The position numbers and the translations under genes were made by a program. From an uncultured Marinilabiliaceae bacterium (GTDB lineage Bacteria > Bacteroidota > Bacteroidia > Bacteroidales > Marinilabiliaceae), in contig CAJONN010000069.1 of NCBI GenBank assembly GCA_905235955.1, forward strand, positions 1-10,146: 10,146 nucleotides of DNA, given 5' to 3'. Below, in pieces: positions 1 through 6,466 of this stretch. Within the stretch, counting starts at the first letter, position 1; each line of letters starts with the position of its first letter. The notes under the pieces are model-generated. The model made no database searches, was not told the DNA's origin, and saw nothing but the letters and a program-made list of their open reading frames with translations.

Positions 1-41
1 TCCTTTTGAAGTTCACCAATAATATGTATACATTTGTTCGG

Positions 42-1373
42 CTAAAGTATTCCTACTATTTTTCTTTTCCACACCCATACAAAAGCCACAACAATGCTTA
101 TACTTGTTATTATCCACGAAAATGGATATACGGCTGTAAGAACCTCATATGTAGGACTATAACTAAAAGCAGTATAGAGCCACACTACCCTAACGCCACA
201 TACACCCATCACACAAATAATGGCAGGCACTACCGAGTGACCAAGTGCACGCAATATACCACTTGTTACTTCGATAACGCTATTGACAAACTGAAATGCT
301 GTAACCATATAGATGCGCACTACAGCCAAACTTACAACAACAGCATCACTGGTGTAGAGATAGCAAAGTGGCTCAGCGTAAACAACTATTGCCGCTGCCA
401 TAACCAATGTAGATATAATGCCACCTGCCCAGCACGTTTTTATTATTTTTCGACATCTATCTATCTGCCCTGCACCATAGTTTTGTCCTATAAAAGTAGT
501 GGCTGCTTGTCCGAAGGCATTGGCTAAGAAATATGTATAGTATTCAAAGTTGATAGCCGTAGTTGCTGCAGCCATAGCCTTAGCTCCCAAACTATTTATA
601 CCATTCTGTATCAGTACATTAGAAAATGAAAACACAACACCTTGCATGCCTGCTGGCAGTCCGACAGAGGCTATACGACCAACCATACGCTTATCGAGCA
701 TAAGTGCACGCAAACTTACGTGTACGTTGGTTTTGCTACGCATAAGCATCAAGAGTAGTGATATGGCACTAAAAGCTGTGGCAACTACAGTAGCTATTGC
801 CACACCATCTACACTCATATCAAAACCAGCAACAAAAAGCAAGTTGAGTAAGACATTGATAACTCCAGAAATGGTAAGCACTATGAGCGGACGCTTTGTA
901 TCACCATAGCTGCGCATTATGGCTGAGGTAAAGTTGTAGAGCATCAGAAAGGGCATCCCGACAAAGAAAATGCGCAAATAGAGTATAGTGTCGTCAACTA
1001 CTTCGGGTGGCGTAGAGAGTGCTACAACTATCGGACGTGCAGCTACTTGCCCTATTGCCATAAGCAACACGCCACTAATGAGTGCAAGCGATATTGAGGT
1101 GTGCACTGCTTTTTTTATCTCGCTATTGTCGTTTTGTCCAATGAGGTGCGCTATTACTACATTGGCACCTATCGACAAGCCTACAAACAGATTGATTAGC
1201 AGATTGATAACTGGAGTATTAGCTCCAACTGCTGCCAAAGCATTTGGTCCAGCATATTTACCTACAACTGCCACATCGGCTGAATTGAAGAGTTGTTGCA
1301 ATATGCTTGTTGCGGCTATTGGCAATGCAAACATTACCAACGGACGAACAATAGGCCCAGATAGCATTTTCAT
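42..1373 (-). CDS. MATE family multidrug/sodium-type efflux transporter
   Basis: This 443-residue protein is very hydrophobic and built like a 12-helix MATE (multidrug and toxic compound extrusion) antiporter of the inner membrane, which exports cationic drugs or metabolites in exchange for Na+ or H+. The two halves repeat the family pattern. The first opens with PIAATSILQQLFNSADVAVVG near residues 18-38 and has SAIMRSYGDTKRP near 149-161. The second half opens with VGLPAGMQGV near 237 and has SGILRALGHSVVP near 372. Length is normal for the family (about 440-460). The start is an ATG behind an A-rich leader without SD; a second ATG two codons later is an alternative. It is the last gene of a probable PAP2-rsmE-MATE operon, 28 bp after rsmE. 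No terminator is visible in the remaining 41 bp. The substrate cannot be read from sequence; the subfamily looks closer to MepA/DinF than to NorM, which is an impression only. Confidence 0.92.
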   Translation of the reverse strand: MKMLSGPIVRPLVMFALPIAATSILQQLFNSADVAVVGKYAGPNALAAVGANTPVINLLINLFVGLSIGANVVIAHLIGQNDNSEIKKAVHTSISLALISGVLLMAIGQVAARPIVVALSTPPEVVDDTILYLRIFFVGMPFLMLYNFTSAIMRSYGDTKRPLIVLTISGVINVLLNLLFVAGFDMSVDGVAIATVVATAFSAISLLLMLMRSKTNVHVSLRALMLDKRMVGRIASVGLPAGMQGVVFSFSNVLIQNGINSLGAKAMAAATTAINFEYYTYFLANAFGQAATTFIGQNYGAGQIDRCRKIIKTCWAGGIISTLVMAAAIVVYAEPLCYLYTSDAVVVSLAVVRIYMVTAFQFVNSVIEVTSGILRALGHSVVPAIICVMGVCGVRVVWLYTAFSYSPTYEVLTAVYPFSWIITSISIVVAFVWVWKRKIVGIL

Positions 1374-1401
1374 TTTTTAGCAGAAATGTATAGGCTTTTT
1401 C

Positions 1402-2106
1402 TCAAAGTTTGTTTTTCAAATTAACTACTTGGCAAGCCACCATAGCAGCTGTTTCAGTGCGCAAGCGTTCGTCGCCAAGTGTAGGCTCAGCAAAGTTGTG
1501 AAGGCGCGCTGTTTCTATTTCTTGCTCTGAAAAATCGCCTTCCGGACCAATAAGCACTAAGCTACTTTTGCCTTTGCTTACCATATTAAATAGGTGTTGC
1601 TTTGGAGCATCGCGAAGGCAATGCAGAATATATTTTTGTTCTTCGGTAGCATTGCTTATAAGTTCGATAGCATTGCGAGGTTCATTGATTTGTGGCAAAT
1701 AAAACTTGAGCGACTGCTTACAAGCTGCCACCACCAGCCGCATAAGTCGATCGGTACGCAGATGATTGCGCTCTGAGTGCTGACAAATTATGGGGGTTAT
1801 CTCCCCTACTCCCATCTCTACAGCTTTCTCTACGAACCACTCAAATCTATCAGTATTCTTGGTTGGTGCTACTGCCATGTGCAGATGATGCGATGGGCGT
1901 GGCTGCTCTATTTTCGCTATAACATCGAGCTGACATTTTTTGCTATTAGCTTGAACTACAACACATTTAAAGAGCCAACCTTGTCCGTTGGTAACATTTA
2001 CCTCGTCGCCTACCTTATGTCGCATCACACTAATGCAGTGTTTACTCTCCTCTTCGCTCAAAATGCCAACTGAGGCATCAAAAGCTGTATCAACAAGCAA
2101 TTCCAT
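1402..2106 (-). CDS. rsmE: 16S rRNA m3U1498 methyltransferase RsmE
   Basis: This is a 234-residue SPOUT-class methyltransferase that N3-methylates U1498 of 16S rRNA in the decoding region, using S-adenosylmethionine. An N-terminal PUA-like domain (about residues 1-70) precedes the trefoil-knot domain. Family signatures are visible: APTKNTDRFEWFVEKAVEMG at 80-99, AACKQSLKFYLPQI near 127-140, the knot motif IGPEGDFS near 186-193, and LGDERLRTETA near 210-220, which forms part of the cofactor pocket. Length is normal. The start ATG overlaps the end of the upstream PAP2 gene by 17 bp, so translation is probably coupled; no SD is seen. MATE follows after 28 bp. The RLRTETA form, in place of the more common ILRTETA, is a minor variant. 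Confidence 0.95.
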   Translation of the reverse strand: MELLVDTAFDASVGILSEEESKHCISVMRHKVGDEVNVTNGQGWLFKCVVVQANSKKCQLDVIAKIEQPRPSHHLHMAVAPTKNTDRFEWFVEKAVEMGVGEITPIICQHSERNHLRTDRLMRLVVAACKQSLKFYLPQINEPRNAIELISNATEEQKYILHCLRDAPKQHLFNMVSKGKSSLVLIGPEGDFSEQEIETARLHNFAEPTLGDERLRTETAAMVACQVVNLKNKL

Positions 2107-2803
2107 CGTATGTCAGAAGCATTTTGCAAACAATAAGTACAATAGCTACAATAGTCCAAAATGTAAGTGCCACTACCATAGGTTCTTTCTGCCCAAACAT
2201 CTTGCCAAGCCCTTGCTTGAGAGTCCATTTGTTGTGATGATTGATAACAAAGAAGTGCAGAGAGGCATGCAGATAAAATTCGTATGCCACTTTAGCTATT
2301 ATTACACCAAGCAGAGCACCTACTACAATATCGCCAACAAAGTGTACACCTACGTAGATGCGCGAATAGCTGCTAATAATTGCCCATAAATAGAGCGCAA
2401 GGCTCAAACCTTTGTGTCGCATCACAAGTGCTACAAATGTAGCAATACCAAACGTATTGGCTGCATGTGCTGAGCAAAAACCATATAGTCCTCCCCTATA
2501 ATCATTGACGATGTGCACCATATACTGTAGCACAGGGTCGTGTGTTGGTCTATAACGTTCGGCAAGTGGTTTTATTATTGATGAAGATATTTGATCGCAA
2601 AAAAGAACTACCAATGCAACGAATGCAATGGTAACAATGCCTTGTCCGCCTTGCTTAACCAATATGAGCCAAGCCAACATCACAAAAAGCGGAATCCACA
2701 CAATAGTTGATGTAGAAAAATAGAAAAATAGGTCGGCAAAAGTAGTATGAAAACTATTGAGCCATAGCGTTAATTGCTTATCAGCAAATATTATTGAGTC
2801 CAT
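2090..2803 (-). CDS. PAP2 superfamily membrane phosphatase
   Basis: This 237-residue integral membrane protein belongs to the type 2 phosphatidic acid phosphatase family. All three catalytic motifs are present: C1 as KPLAERYRP at 78-86, C2 as FCSAHAAN at 109-116, and C3 as SRIYVGVHFVGD at 147-158. The predicted catalytic residues are His113 and His154, with Asp158 and Arg148 supporting. C2 reads CSAH where many relatives have PSGH, but the essential Ser and His remain. Hydrophobic segments near 30-50, 55-72, 115-130, 132-145, 158-175 and 210-230 suggest about six membrane spans. Substrates of relatives include lipid A (LpxE/LpxF), undecaprenyl pyrophosphate and phosphatidylglycerol phosphate; the sequence does not decide between them. 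It is the first gene of a probable operon with rsmE and MATE, behind its own TAATTTTG promoter core. The hydrophilic His-rich stretch near 180-205 is unassigned. Confidence 0.88.
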   Translation of the reverse strand: MDSIIFADKQLTLWLNSFHTTFADLFFYFSTSTIVWIPLFVMLAWLILVKQGGQGIVTIAFVALVVLFCDQISSSIIKPLAERYRPTHDPVLQYMVHIVNDYRGGLYGFCSAHAANTFGIATFVALVMRHKGLSLALYLWAIISSYSRIYVGVHFVGDIVVGALLGVIIAKVAYEFYLHASLHFFVINHHNKWTLKQGLGKMFGQKEPMVVALTFWTIVAIVLIVCKMLLTYDGIAC

Positions 2804-2830
2804 TTTTGGCTAAATGTGTTTATCTTATGG

Positions 2831-2838
2831 CAAAATTA
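2831..2838 (-). promoter_or_regulatory. Putative promoter -7 box for the PAP2-rsmE-MATE operon
   Basis: Read on the minus strand this is TAATTTTG, which fits the Bacteroidales -7 consensus TAnnTTTG and lies 27 bp before the PAP2 start codon. A clear TTTG -33 box is missing; only a T-run sits at the right distance, and it belongs to the upstream terminator. An 8-bp perfect dyad overlaps the box (see the next entry). Moderate confidence. Confidence 0.5.
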
Positions 2839-2855
2839 GTCATTTTTATGACTAA
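2836..2855. promoter_or_regulatory. Perfect 8-bp dyad overlapping the PAP2 promoter
   Basis: TTAGTCAT and ATGACTAA are separated by four bases (TTTT on plus, AAAA on minus). The dyad fills much of the space upstream of the TAATTTTG box and shares its first three bases. It could be a dimeric repressor's operator, or a second terminator hairpin that follows the rplT terminator directly and ends in TTTT on the minus strand. Both readings are inference. Confidence 0.45.
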
Positions 2856-2891
2856 AAAAACATCAGACTCAGATAAAATCTGAATCTGATG
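2854..2891 (-). terminator. Intrinsic terminator of the thrS-infC-rpmI-rplT operon
   Basis: On the minus strand CATCAGATTCAGAT pairs with ATCTGAGTCTGATG around a TTT loop. This gives a 14-bp stem with one U-G wobble, followed directly by seven T residues. The wobble pairs only in the minus-strand RNA, and the T-run is on the correct side for minus transcription. It starts 43 bp after the rplT stop codon. Confidence 0.92.
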
Positions 2892-2934
2892 CTTTTATGA
2901 TAACGCTTCAATTATAGTTGTTGATTCCGTTTAA

Positions 2935-3291
2935 TTATTTTGCAGCTTCCTTAGCTTTATTAACTACAGCTTTGAATGCTTCTGGGTGGTTAACTGCGAG
3001 GTCGGCCAATACTTTACGATTGATTTCGATGCCTTGCTTATTGATAAGTCCCATCAACTTGCTGTAAGAAATGTCCTCAAGGCGTGCAGCTGCGTTGATA
3101 CGCTGAATCCACAATGCACGGAAGTTCGATTTCTTTTTGCGTCTGTCGCGGAAAGCATATTGCTGACCTTTCTCCCAAGTGTTCTTGGCAACAGTCCAGA
3201 CGTTTTTACGACGACCAAAGTTACCTTTGGTGAGCTTCAAAATGGCTTTACGACGCGCACGTGAAGCCACTGAGTTTACTGATCTTGGCAT
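2935..3291 (-). CDS. rplT: 50S ribosomal protein bL20
   Basis: This 118-residue, very basic protein is L20, an early assembly protein of the large subunit that binds domain II of 23S rRNA. The N-terminal extension [20 protein letters not shown] and the motifs [32 protein letters not shown] (32-63 region) and SYSKLMGLI are typical, and length matches the family. In E. coli and B. subtilis L20 represses its own operon by binding mRNA that resembles its rRNA site. Here it follows rpmI after an unusually long 139-nt structured spacer and ends the operon before a strong terminator. The start is an ATG behind AAACGAA with no SD. Confidence 0.98.
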   Translation of the reverse strand: MPRSVNSVASRARRKAILKLTKGNFGRRKNVWTVAKNTWEKGQQYAFRDRRKKKSNFRALWIQRINAAARLEDISYSKLMGLINKQGIEINRKVLADLAVNHPEAFKAVVNKAKEAAK

Positions 3292-3430
3292 TTCGTTTAA
3301 TTTTTTGGTGAATGGTGAGCGCCCTTGGAGGCGTCAGTTTGTGCCCTGATGGGGTCTTTTACGGCTCAGCCACTCGGTTAATAACTTTTTATTTTTTCAA
3401 TCTTTGTTACTATCTAATCACAACAATGGA
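3292..3430 (-). promoter_or_regulatory. Structured rpmI-rplT spacer, candidate L20 control region
   Basis: The 139-nt spacer contains no gene. Its start (minus strand) is A/T-rich, while about 70 nt before the rplT leader are clearly richer in G+C. Possible minus-strand pairings include CCC-AUCA-GGG (3353-3344), CGCC/GGCG around 3332-3319, and UGAGC (3368-3364) with GCUCA (3320-3316). The last brackets most of the GC-rich part. A compact mRNA structure that L20 might recognise is plausible but not shown. I do not recognise it as a known RNA family. Confidence 0.4.
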
Positions 3431-3625
3431 TTAGATGTGGAGCAGAAGACGTACTTCTTTTACGTCAACACCAGCGATGAGGCCGGGGTGAGTAAGGTGT
3501 CTCTTCTGTTTAGTTGTCTTCTTGGTCAGAATGTGACGTTTGAAGGCATGCTTTCTTTTGATTTTACCGGTGCCAGTGAGAACGAATCTTTTCTTAGCAC
3601 TCGAGTTTGTCTTCATCTTTGGCAT
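3431..3625 (-). CDS. rpmI: 50S ribosomal protein bL35
   Basis: This 64-residue basic protein is L35 of the large ribosomal subunit. It opens with [27 protein letters not shown], the standard L35 N-terminus, and ends [13 protein letters not shown]. The frame stays open for 28 codons upstream to an ATG at 3709, but family length (about 65) and the conserved MPKMKT start fix the start at 3625. That upstream stretch contains an RNA hairpin rather than coding signal. The gene lies 101 bp after infC and 139 bp before rplT, in the conserved infC-rpmI-rplT order. The codons before ATG read GTTTGTACA and give no SD. Confidence 0.97.
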   Translation of the reverse strand: MPKMKTNSSAKKRFVLTGTGKIKRKHAFKRHILTKKTTKQKRHLTHPGLIAGVDVKEVRLLLHI

Positions 3626-3675
3626 TGTACAAACTGTTTTATTTAACTGAAGCGTTATGTATTTTGTTTTTAGGG

Positions 3676-3711
3676 GTGTGTTGCCTTCAAAAAAAAATGA
3701 AAGCAACACAC
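3676..3711 (-). promoter_or_regulatory. 13-bp hairpin between infC and rpmI
   Basis: On the minus strand GTGTGTTGCTTTC pairs with GAAGGCAACACAC through 13 continuous pairs, one of them U-G, around a ten-base loop of A followed by nine U. The wobble would be a C-A mismatch on the plus strand, so the structure suits the operon mRNA. The stem is followed by CCCTAAAAAC, not a T-run, so it is not an ordinary intrinsic terminator. It lies 15 nt after the infC stop and 50 nt before rpmI. It may be an L20 target, a processing site or a stability element. Confidence 0.7.
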
Positions 3712-3726
3712 GCTAAAAAACTATTG

Positions 3727-4311
3727 TTATTTCTTTTGCGATTTGGGGCTAAGCATAAGTATCATGCGTTTGCCTTCCAAACGTGGCATTTGGTCTACCT
3801 TGGCATAGTCTTCCAAGTCGTTGGCAAAACGCAATAGAAGTATTTCGCCTTGTTCTTTGAAGAGTATTGAGCGACCTTTGAAGAATACGTAAGCTTTAAC
3901 TTTAGAGCCTTCTTGCAAAAATTCTTTTGCATGTCTAAGTTTAAATTCGTAGTCGTGATCATCGGTTTGTGGTCCGAAACGTACCTCTTTTACAACTACT
4001 TTGACGGCGTTGGCCTTCATCTCTTTCAGCTTTTTCTTTTGCTGATAGAGAAATTTTTGGTAGTCGATGATGCGACATACGGGAGGATCTGCGTTGGGCG
4101 ATATTTCAACCAAGTCAAGATCCATATCATCAGCTATCTTGAGTGCTTCGGCTGTTGGATATATGCCCGGTGTCTCTATGTTGTCACCCACGAGGCGAAC
4201 TTTCGGAACACGTATGCGATTGTTTATTCTGTGTTCGTCTTCAGTGCGCCTTGGTTGCTGTTGCTGCGAACCACGCTGAGAATTGCGGTCGTTATTTACC
4301 GTTGTTTCGAT
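3727..4311 (-). CDS. infC: Translation initiation factor IF-3, AUC start codon
   Basis: IF3 binds the 30S subunit, keeps it apart from 50S and checks start codon and initiator tRNA. With the start proposed here it has 194 residues. A Q/R-rich tail (2-27) leads into the N-domain motif [19 protein letters not shown] (27-45), then [29 protein letters not shown], and the C-domain with [22 protein letters not shown] and [12 protein letters not shown]. The first usual start is a GTG at 4191, which would remove the conserved RINNRIRV segment. Reading upstream, the frame is open to a TAG at 4326-4324, and it contains an ATC (4311-4309) placed 8 nt after a perfect AGGAGG. Non-AUG starts are a known hallmark of infC and the basis of IF3 autoregulation. 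The gene is 49 bp after thrS and 101 bp before rpmI. Confidence 0.95.
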   Translation of the reverse strand: METTVNNDRNSQRGSQQQQPRRTEDEHRINNRIRVPKVRLVGDNIETPGIYPTAEALKIADDMDLDLVEISPNADPPVCRIIDYQKFLYQQKKKLKEMKANAVKVVVKEVRFGPQTDDHDYEFKLRHAKEFLQEGSKVKAYVFFKGRSILFKEQGEILLLRFANDLEDYAKVDQMPRLEGKRMILMLSPKSQKK

Positions 4312-4325
4312 AGATTTGTCCTCCT
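4309..4325 (-). promoter_or_regulatory. infC ribosome binding site with AUC initiator
   Basis: On the minus strand AGGAGG (4325-4320) is followed by the 8-nt spacer ACAAATCT and then ATC. No ATG, GTG or TTG lies at a suitable distance. This site decides the start of infC and is one of only three strong SD sequences in the window. Confidence 0.82.
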
Positions 4326-4360
4326 AATAGATTAGTTATTTTACTTACTTCTGGCTTTGC

Positions 4361-6310
4361 TTATTTTACAAACGATTGAGTAACAGCAGCTACCTCTTCG
4401 TTCACATGTTTTGCAAAATCTTCTATTGTCATTACGCCTTGATCGCCTCCGCCTTGCTTGCGCACGCTAATGGTGTTGTCTGCAGCTTCGCGTTCACCAA
4501 CTATAAGTAGGTATGGTATGCGCTTGAGTTCGTTGTCGCGTATTTTTTTACCTATCTTTTCGTTGCGGTCATCAATGACGGCGCGAATATCGTTATTTTT
4601 CAGAAGTTTTGCAACTTTTGAAGCATATTCGTTATATTTTTCGCTCACTGGCAATATTACGGCTTGCTCTGGAGTGAGCCATAATGGGAATTTACCTGCT
4701 GTATGTTCTATGAGCACTGCCACAAAACGTTCCAAGCTACCAAATGGTGCTCGGTGTATCATTACTGGACGATGTTTCTGGTTGTCAGAGCCCATAAATT
4801 CAAGGTCGAAACGTTCAGGCAGGTTGTAGTCTACCTGTATGGTACCAAGCTGCCAACGACGTCCGATGGCATCTTTCACCATGAAGTCGAGCTTCGGACC
4901 ATAGAATGCTGCTTCACCATATTCTACAACGGCTGGCAAACCTTTCTCTTTGCATGCTTCGATGATTGCATTTTCAGCACGCTCCCAGTTTTCGTCGGTT
5001 CCGATGTATTTTTCGTGATCGTTTTTGTCGCGCAATGATATTTGAGCCTCAAAGTTTTCAAAGTTGAGTGCTTTGAATACTACACTGATGATGTCCATTA
5101 CGTTGAGGAACTCTTGTTTTACTTGGTCTGGGCGACAGAAAATGTGTGCATCGTCTTGTGTAAAGTTGCGCACGCGTGTCAGTCCGTGAAGCTCGCCACT
5201 CTGCTCATATCGGCTTACGGTGCCAAACTCAGCTACGCGCAATGGGAGGTCTTTGTATGAACGTGGTGCATTGCGATATATGGTACAATGGTGAGGGCAG
5301 TTCATTGGTTTGAGCATATATACTTCGCCCTCTTCAGGTGTGGTGATGGGCTGGAAGCTATCTTTGCCATAGTGATCCCAGTGACCTGATGTAATGTATA
5401 GGTTTTTGCTACCAATGGGTGGTGTGAGCACTTCTTGATAGTCGTAGCTGTTTTGTATTTTACGCAAGAATTCTTGCAAACGTAAGCGTATTGCCATGCC
5501 TTTGGGCAACCATATTGGCAAGCCTTTGCCGACCATATCAGAGAACATAAAAAGGTCCATCTCTTTGCCAATTTTGCGATGGTCGCGCTTCTTAGCCTCT
5601 TCAAGGAGAGTCAGGTAGTCGTCAAGCATTTTTTGCTTGGGGAAGGTGATAGCATAAAGACGTGTGAGCTGTGGACGTTTCTCATCGCCACGCCAATATG
5701 CGCCTGCTACGCTCAGCACTTTCACGGCTTTAATTGGCTCAGTGCTTGGTATGTGCGGACCACGACAGAGGTCGGTAAAGTTGCCTTGTTTGTAGAGGCT
5801 TATTTTGCCGTCTTCGAGTTCGCTGATGAGTTCTACTTTATATTTTTCGTCTTTATCGCCAAAATATTTAAGCGCATCGGCTTTGCTAATGTCGCAACGC
5901 ACATATTCGCTTTTGTTTTTGGCGAGTTCTTTCATTTTGTCTTCAATAACTTTGAGGTCGCTATCTTTGATTGTTACGCCTTCACCTGGGTCAACGTCGT
6001 AGTAGAAGCCATTTTCGATGGCCGGACCTATGCCAAATTTGATGTTGGGATAGAGTTCTTGAAGTGCTTCGGCCATAAGGTGCGCTGATGAGTGCCAAAA
6101 TGCATGCTGTCCTTCTTTGTCTTCCCACTTGTAGAGTTTGATTGCTGCGTCTTCATTGATTTGACGGCTGAGGTCGTACAACTGACCATTCACTTCAATA
6201 ACGAGAACCTCTTTTGCAAGTCGGGGACTGATAGATTCGGCTATCTGCATGCCGGTAATGCCTTGCTCATATTCACGTATTGAGCCGTCAGGGAATGTTA
6301 TTTTTACCAT
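4361..6310 (-). CDS. thrS: Threonyl-tRNA synthetase
   Basis: This 649-residue class II synthetase charges tRNA-Thr. Domains in order are TGS (about 1-62), the editing domain (about 63-235), the catalytic core (about 250-535) and the anticodon-binding domain (about 545-640). Editing residues His73, His77, Cys182 and His186 are all present, in [11 protein letters not shown] and LCRGPH. The catalytic zinc ligands are Cys338 (KPMNCPHH), His389 (QDDAHIF) and His519 ([14 protein letters not shown]). The frame is open to a TTG at 6370, but that codon lies in the promoter -7 box and the TGS domain begins at [10 protein letters not shown], so 6310 is the start. No SD is seen. It heads the conserved thrS-infC-rpmI-rplT operon. 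The leader carries a tRNA-Thr anticodon-arm look-alike, suggesting autoregulation as in E. coli. Confidence 0.98.
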   Translation of the reverse strand: MVKITFPDGSIREYEQGITGMQIAESISPRLAKEVLVIEVNGQLYDLSRQINEDAAIKLYKWEDKEGQHAFWHSSAHLMAEALQELYPNIKFGIGPAIENGFYYDVDPGEGVTIKDSDLKVIEDKMKELAKNKSEYVRCDISKADALKYFGDKDEKYKVELISELEDGKISLYKQGNFTDLCRGPHIPSTEPIKAVKVLSVAGAYWRGDEKRPQLTRLYAITFPKQKMLDDYLTLLEEAKKRDHRKIGKEMDLFMFSDMVGKGLPIWLPKGMAIRLRLQEFLRKIQNSYDYQEVLTPPIGSKNLYITSGHWDHYGKDSFQPITTPEEGEVYMLKPMNCPHHCTIYRNAPRSYKDLPLRVAEFGTVSRYEQSGELHGLTRVRNFTQDDAHIFCRPDQVKQEFLNVMDIISVVFKALNFENFEAQISLRDKNDHEKYIGTDENWERAENAIIEACKEKGLPAVVEYGEAAFYGPKLDFMVKDAIGRRWQLGTIQVDYNLPERFDLEFMGSDNQKHRPVMIHRAPFGSLERFVAVLIEHTAGKFPLWLTPEQAVILPVSEKYNEYASKVAKLLKNNDIRAVIDDRNEKIGKKIRDNELKRIPYLLIVGEREAADNTISVRKQGGGDQGVMTIEDFAKHVNEEVAAVTQSFVK

Positions 6311-6334
6311 GTTTTGAATAAAATATGTTGTTAT

Positions 6335-6351
6335 GCCACATACAACGTGGC
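6335..6351 (-). promoter_or_regulatory. Putative ThrRS operator: tRNA-Thr anticodon-arm mimic
   Basis: On the minus strand this reads GCCAC-GTTGTAT-GTGGC: a perfect 5-bp stem closing a 7-nt loop, the exact geometry of a tRNA anticodon arm. In tRNA numbering the loop is G32 U33 U34 G35 U36 A37 U38. It has the invariant U33, the threonine anticodon UGU and a purine at 37. It lies 24 nt before the thrS AUG and about ten nt after the likely transcription start. In E. coli the thrS leader uses such an anticodon-arm mimic to bind ThrRS and block ribosome entry. Function here is inferred. Confidence 0.65.
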
Positions 6352-6367
6352 TTATTTTTTCAAGGTG

Positions 6368-6375
6368 CAAAGTTA
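6368..6375 (-). promoter_or_regulatory. Promoter -7 box for the thrS operon
   Basis: Read on the minus strand this is TAACTTTG, a full match to TAnnTTTG, and it continues GCACC exactly as the rpsF promoter does. The start of transcription should fall near 6362, giving a leader of about 50 nt. I see no convincing TTTG -33 box at 19-21 bp; the nearest option is TTAG, 22 bp upstream. Confidence 0.72.
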
Positions 6376-6466
6376 TATAAGTTATGAAAAATGAGCTCTA
6401 ACTTTTTTCACTTTTTTCGCACTAATTTTTATGCTTAAGTTCAAATAAGAAGTGCAAAAAATAGTT

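Noticed and set aside
24..33. 10-bp palindrome ATGTATACAT after the MATE gene
   Set aside because: It is short and A/T-rich with no T-run or gene context at the window edge.
6..527. Open frame on the plus strand opposite the MATE gene
   Set aside because: The translation has no recognisable domain and lies antisense to a well-supported membrane transporter; it is a shadow frame.
3626..3709. 28-codon upstream extension of rpmI
   Set aside because: The L35 N-terminus MPKMKT and family length fix the start at 3625; the extension merely reads through a hairpin and a homopolymer.
4189..4191. GTG as the infC start
   Set aside because: It would remove the conserved RINNRIRV segment and has no SD, whereas ATC at 4311 has a perfect one.
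6311..6370. 20-codon N-terminal extension of thrS from a TTG at 6370
   Set aside because: The TTG lies inside the TAACTTTG promoter box, so it would not be transcribed, and the TGS domain begins at MVKITF. The two Thr codons in it are therefore not a leader peptide.
6380..6466. Possible terminator after the dipeptidase gene
   Set aside because: Only short interrupted stems (GCACT...AGTGC with a long loop) are present, without a following T-run.
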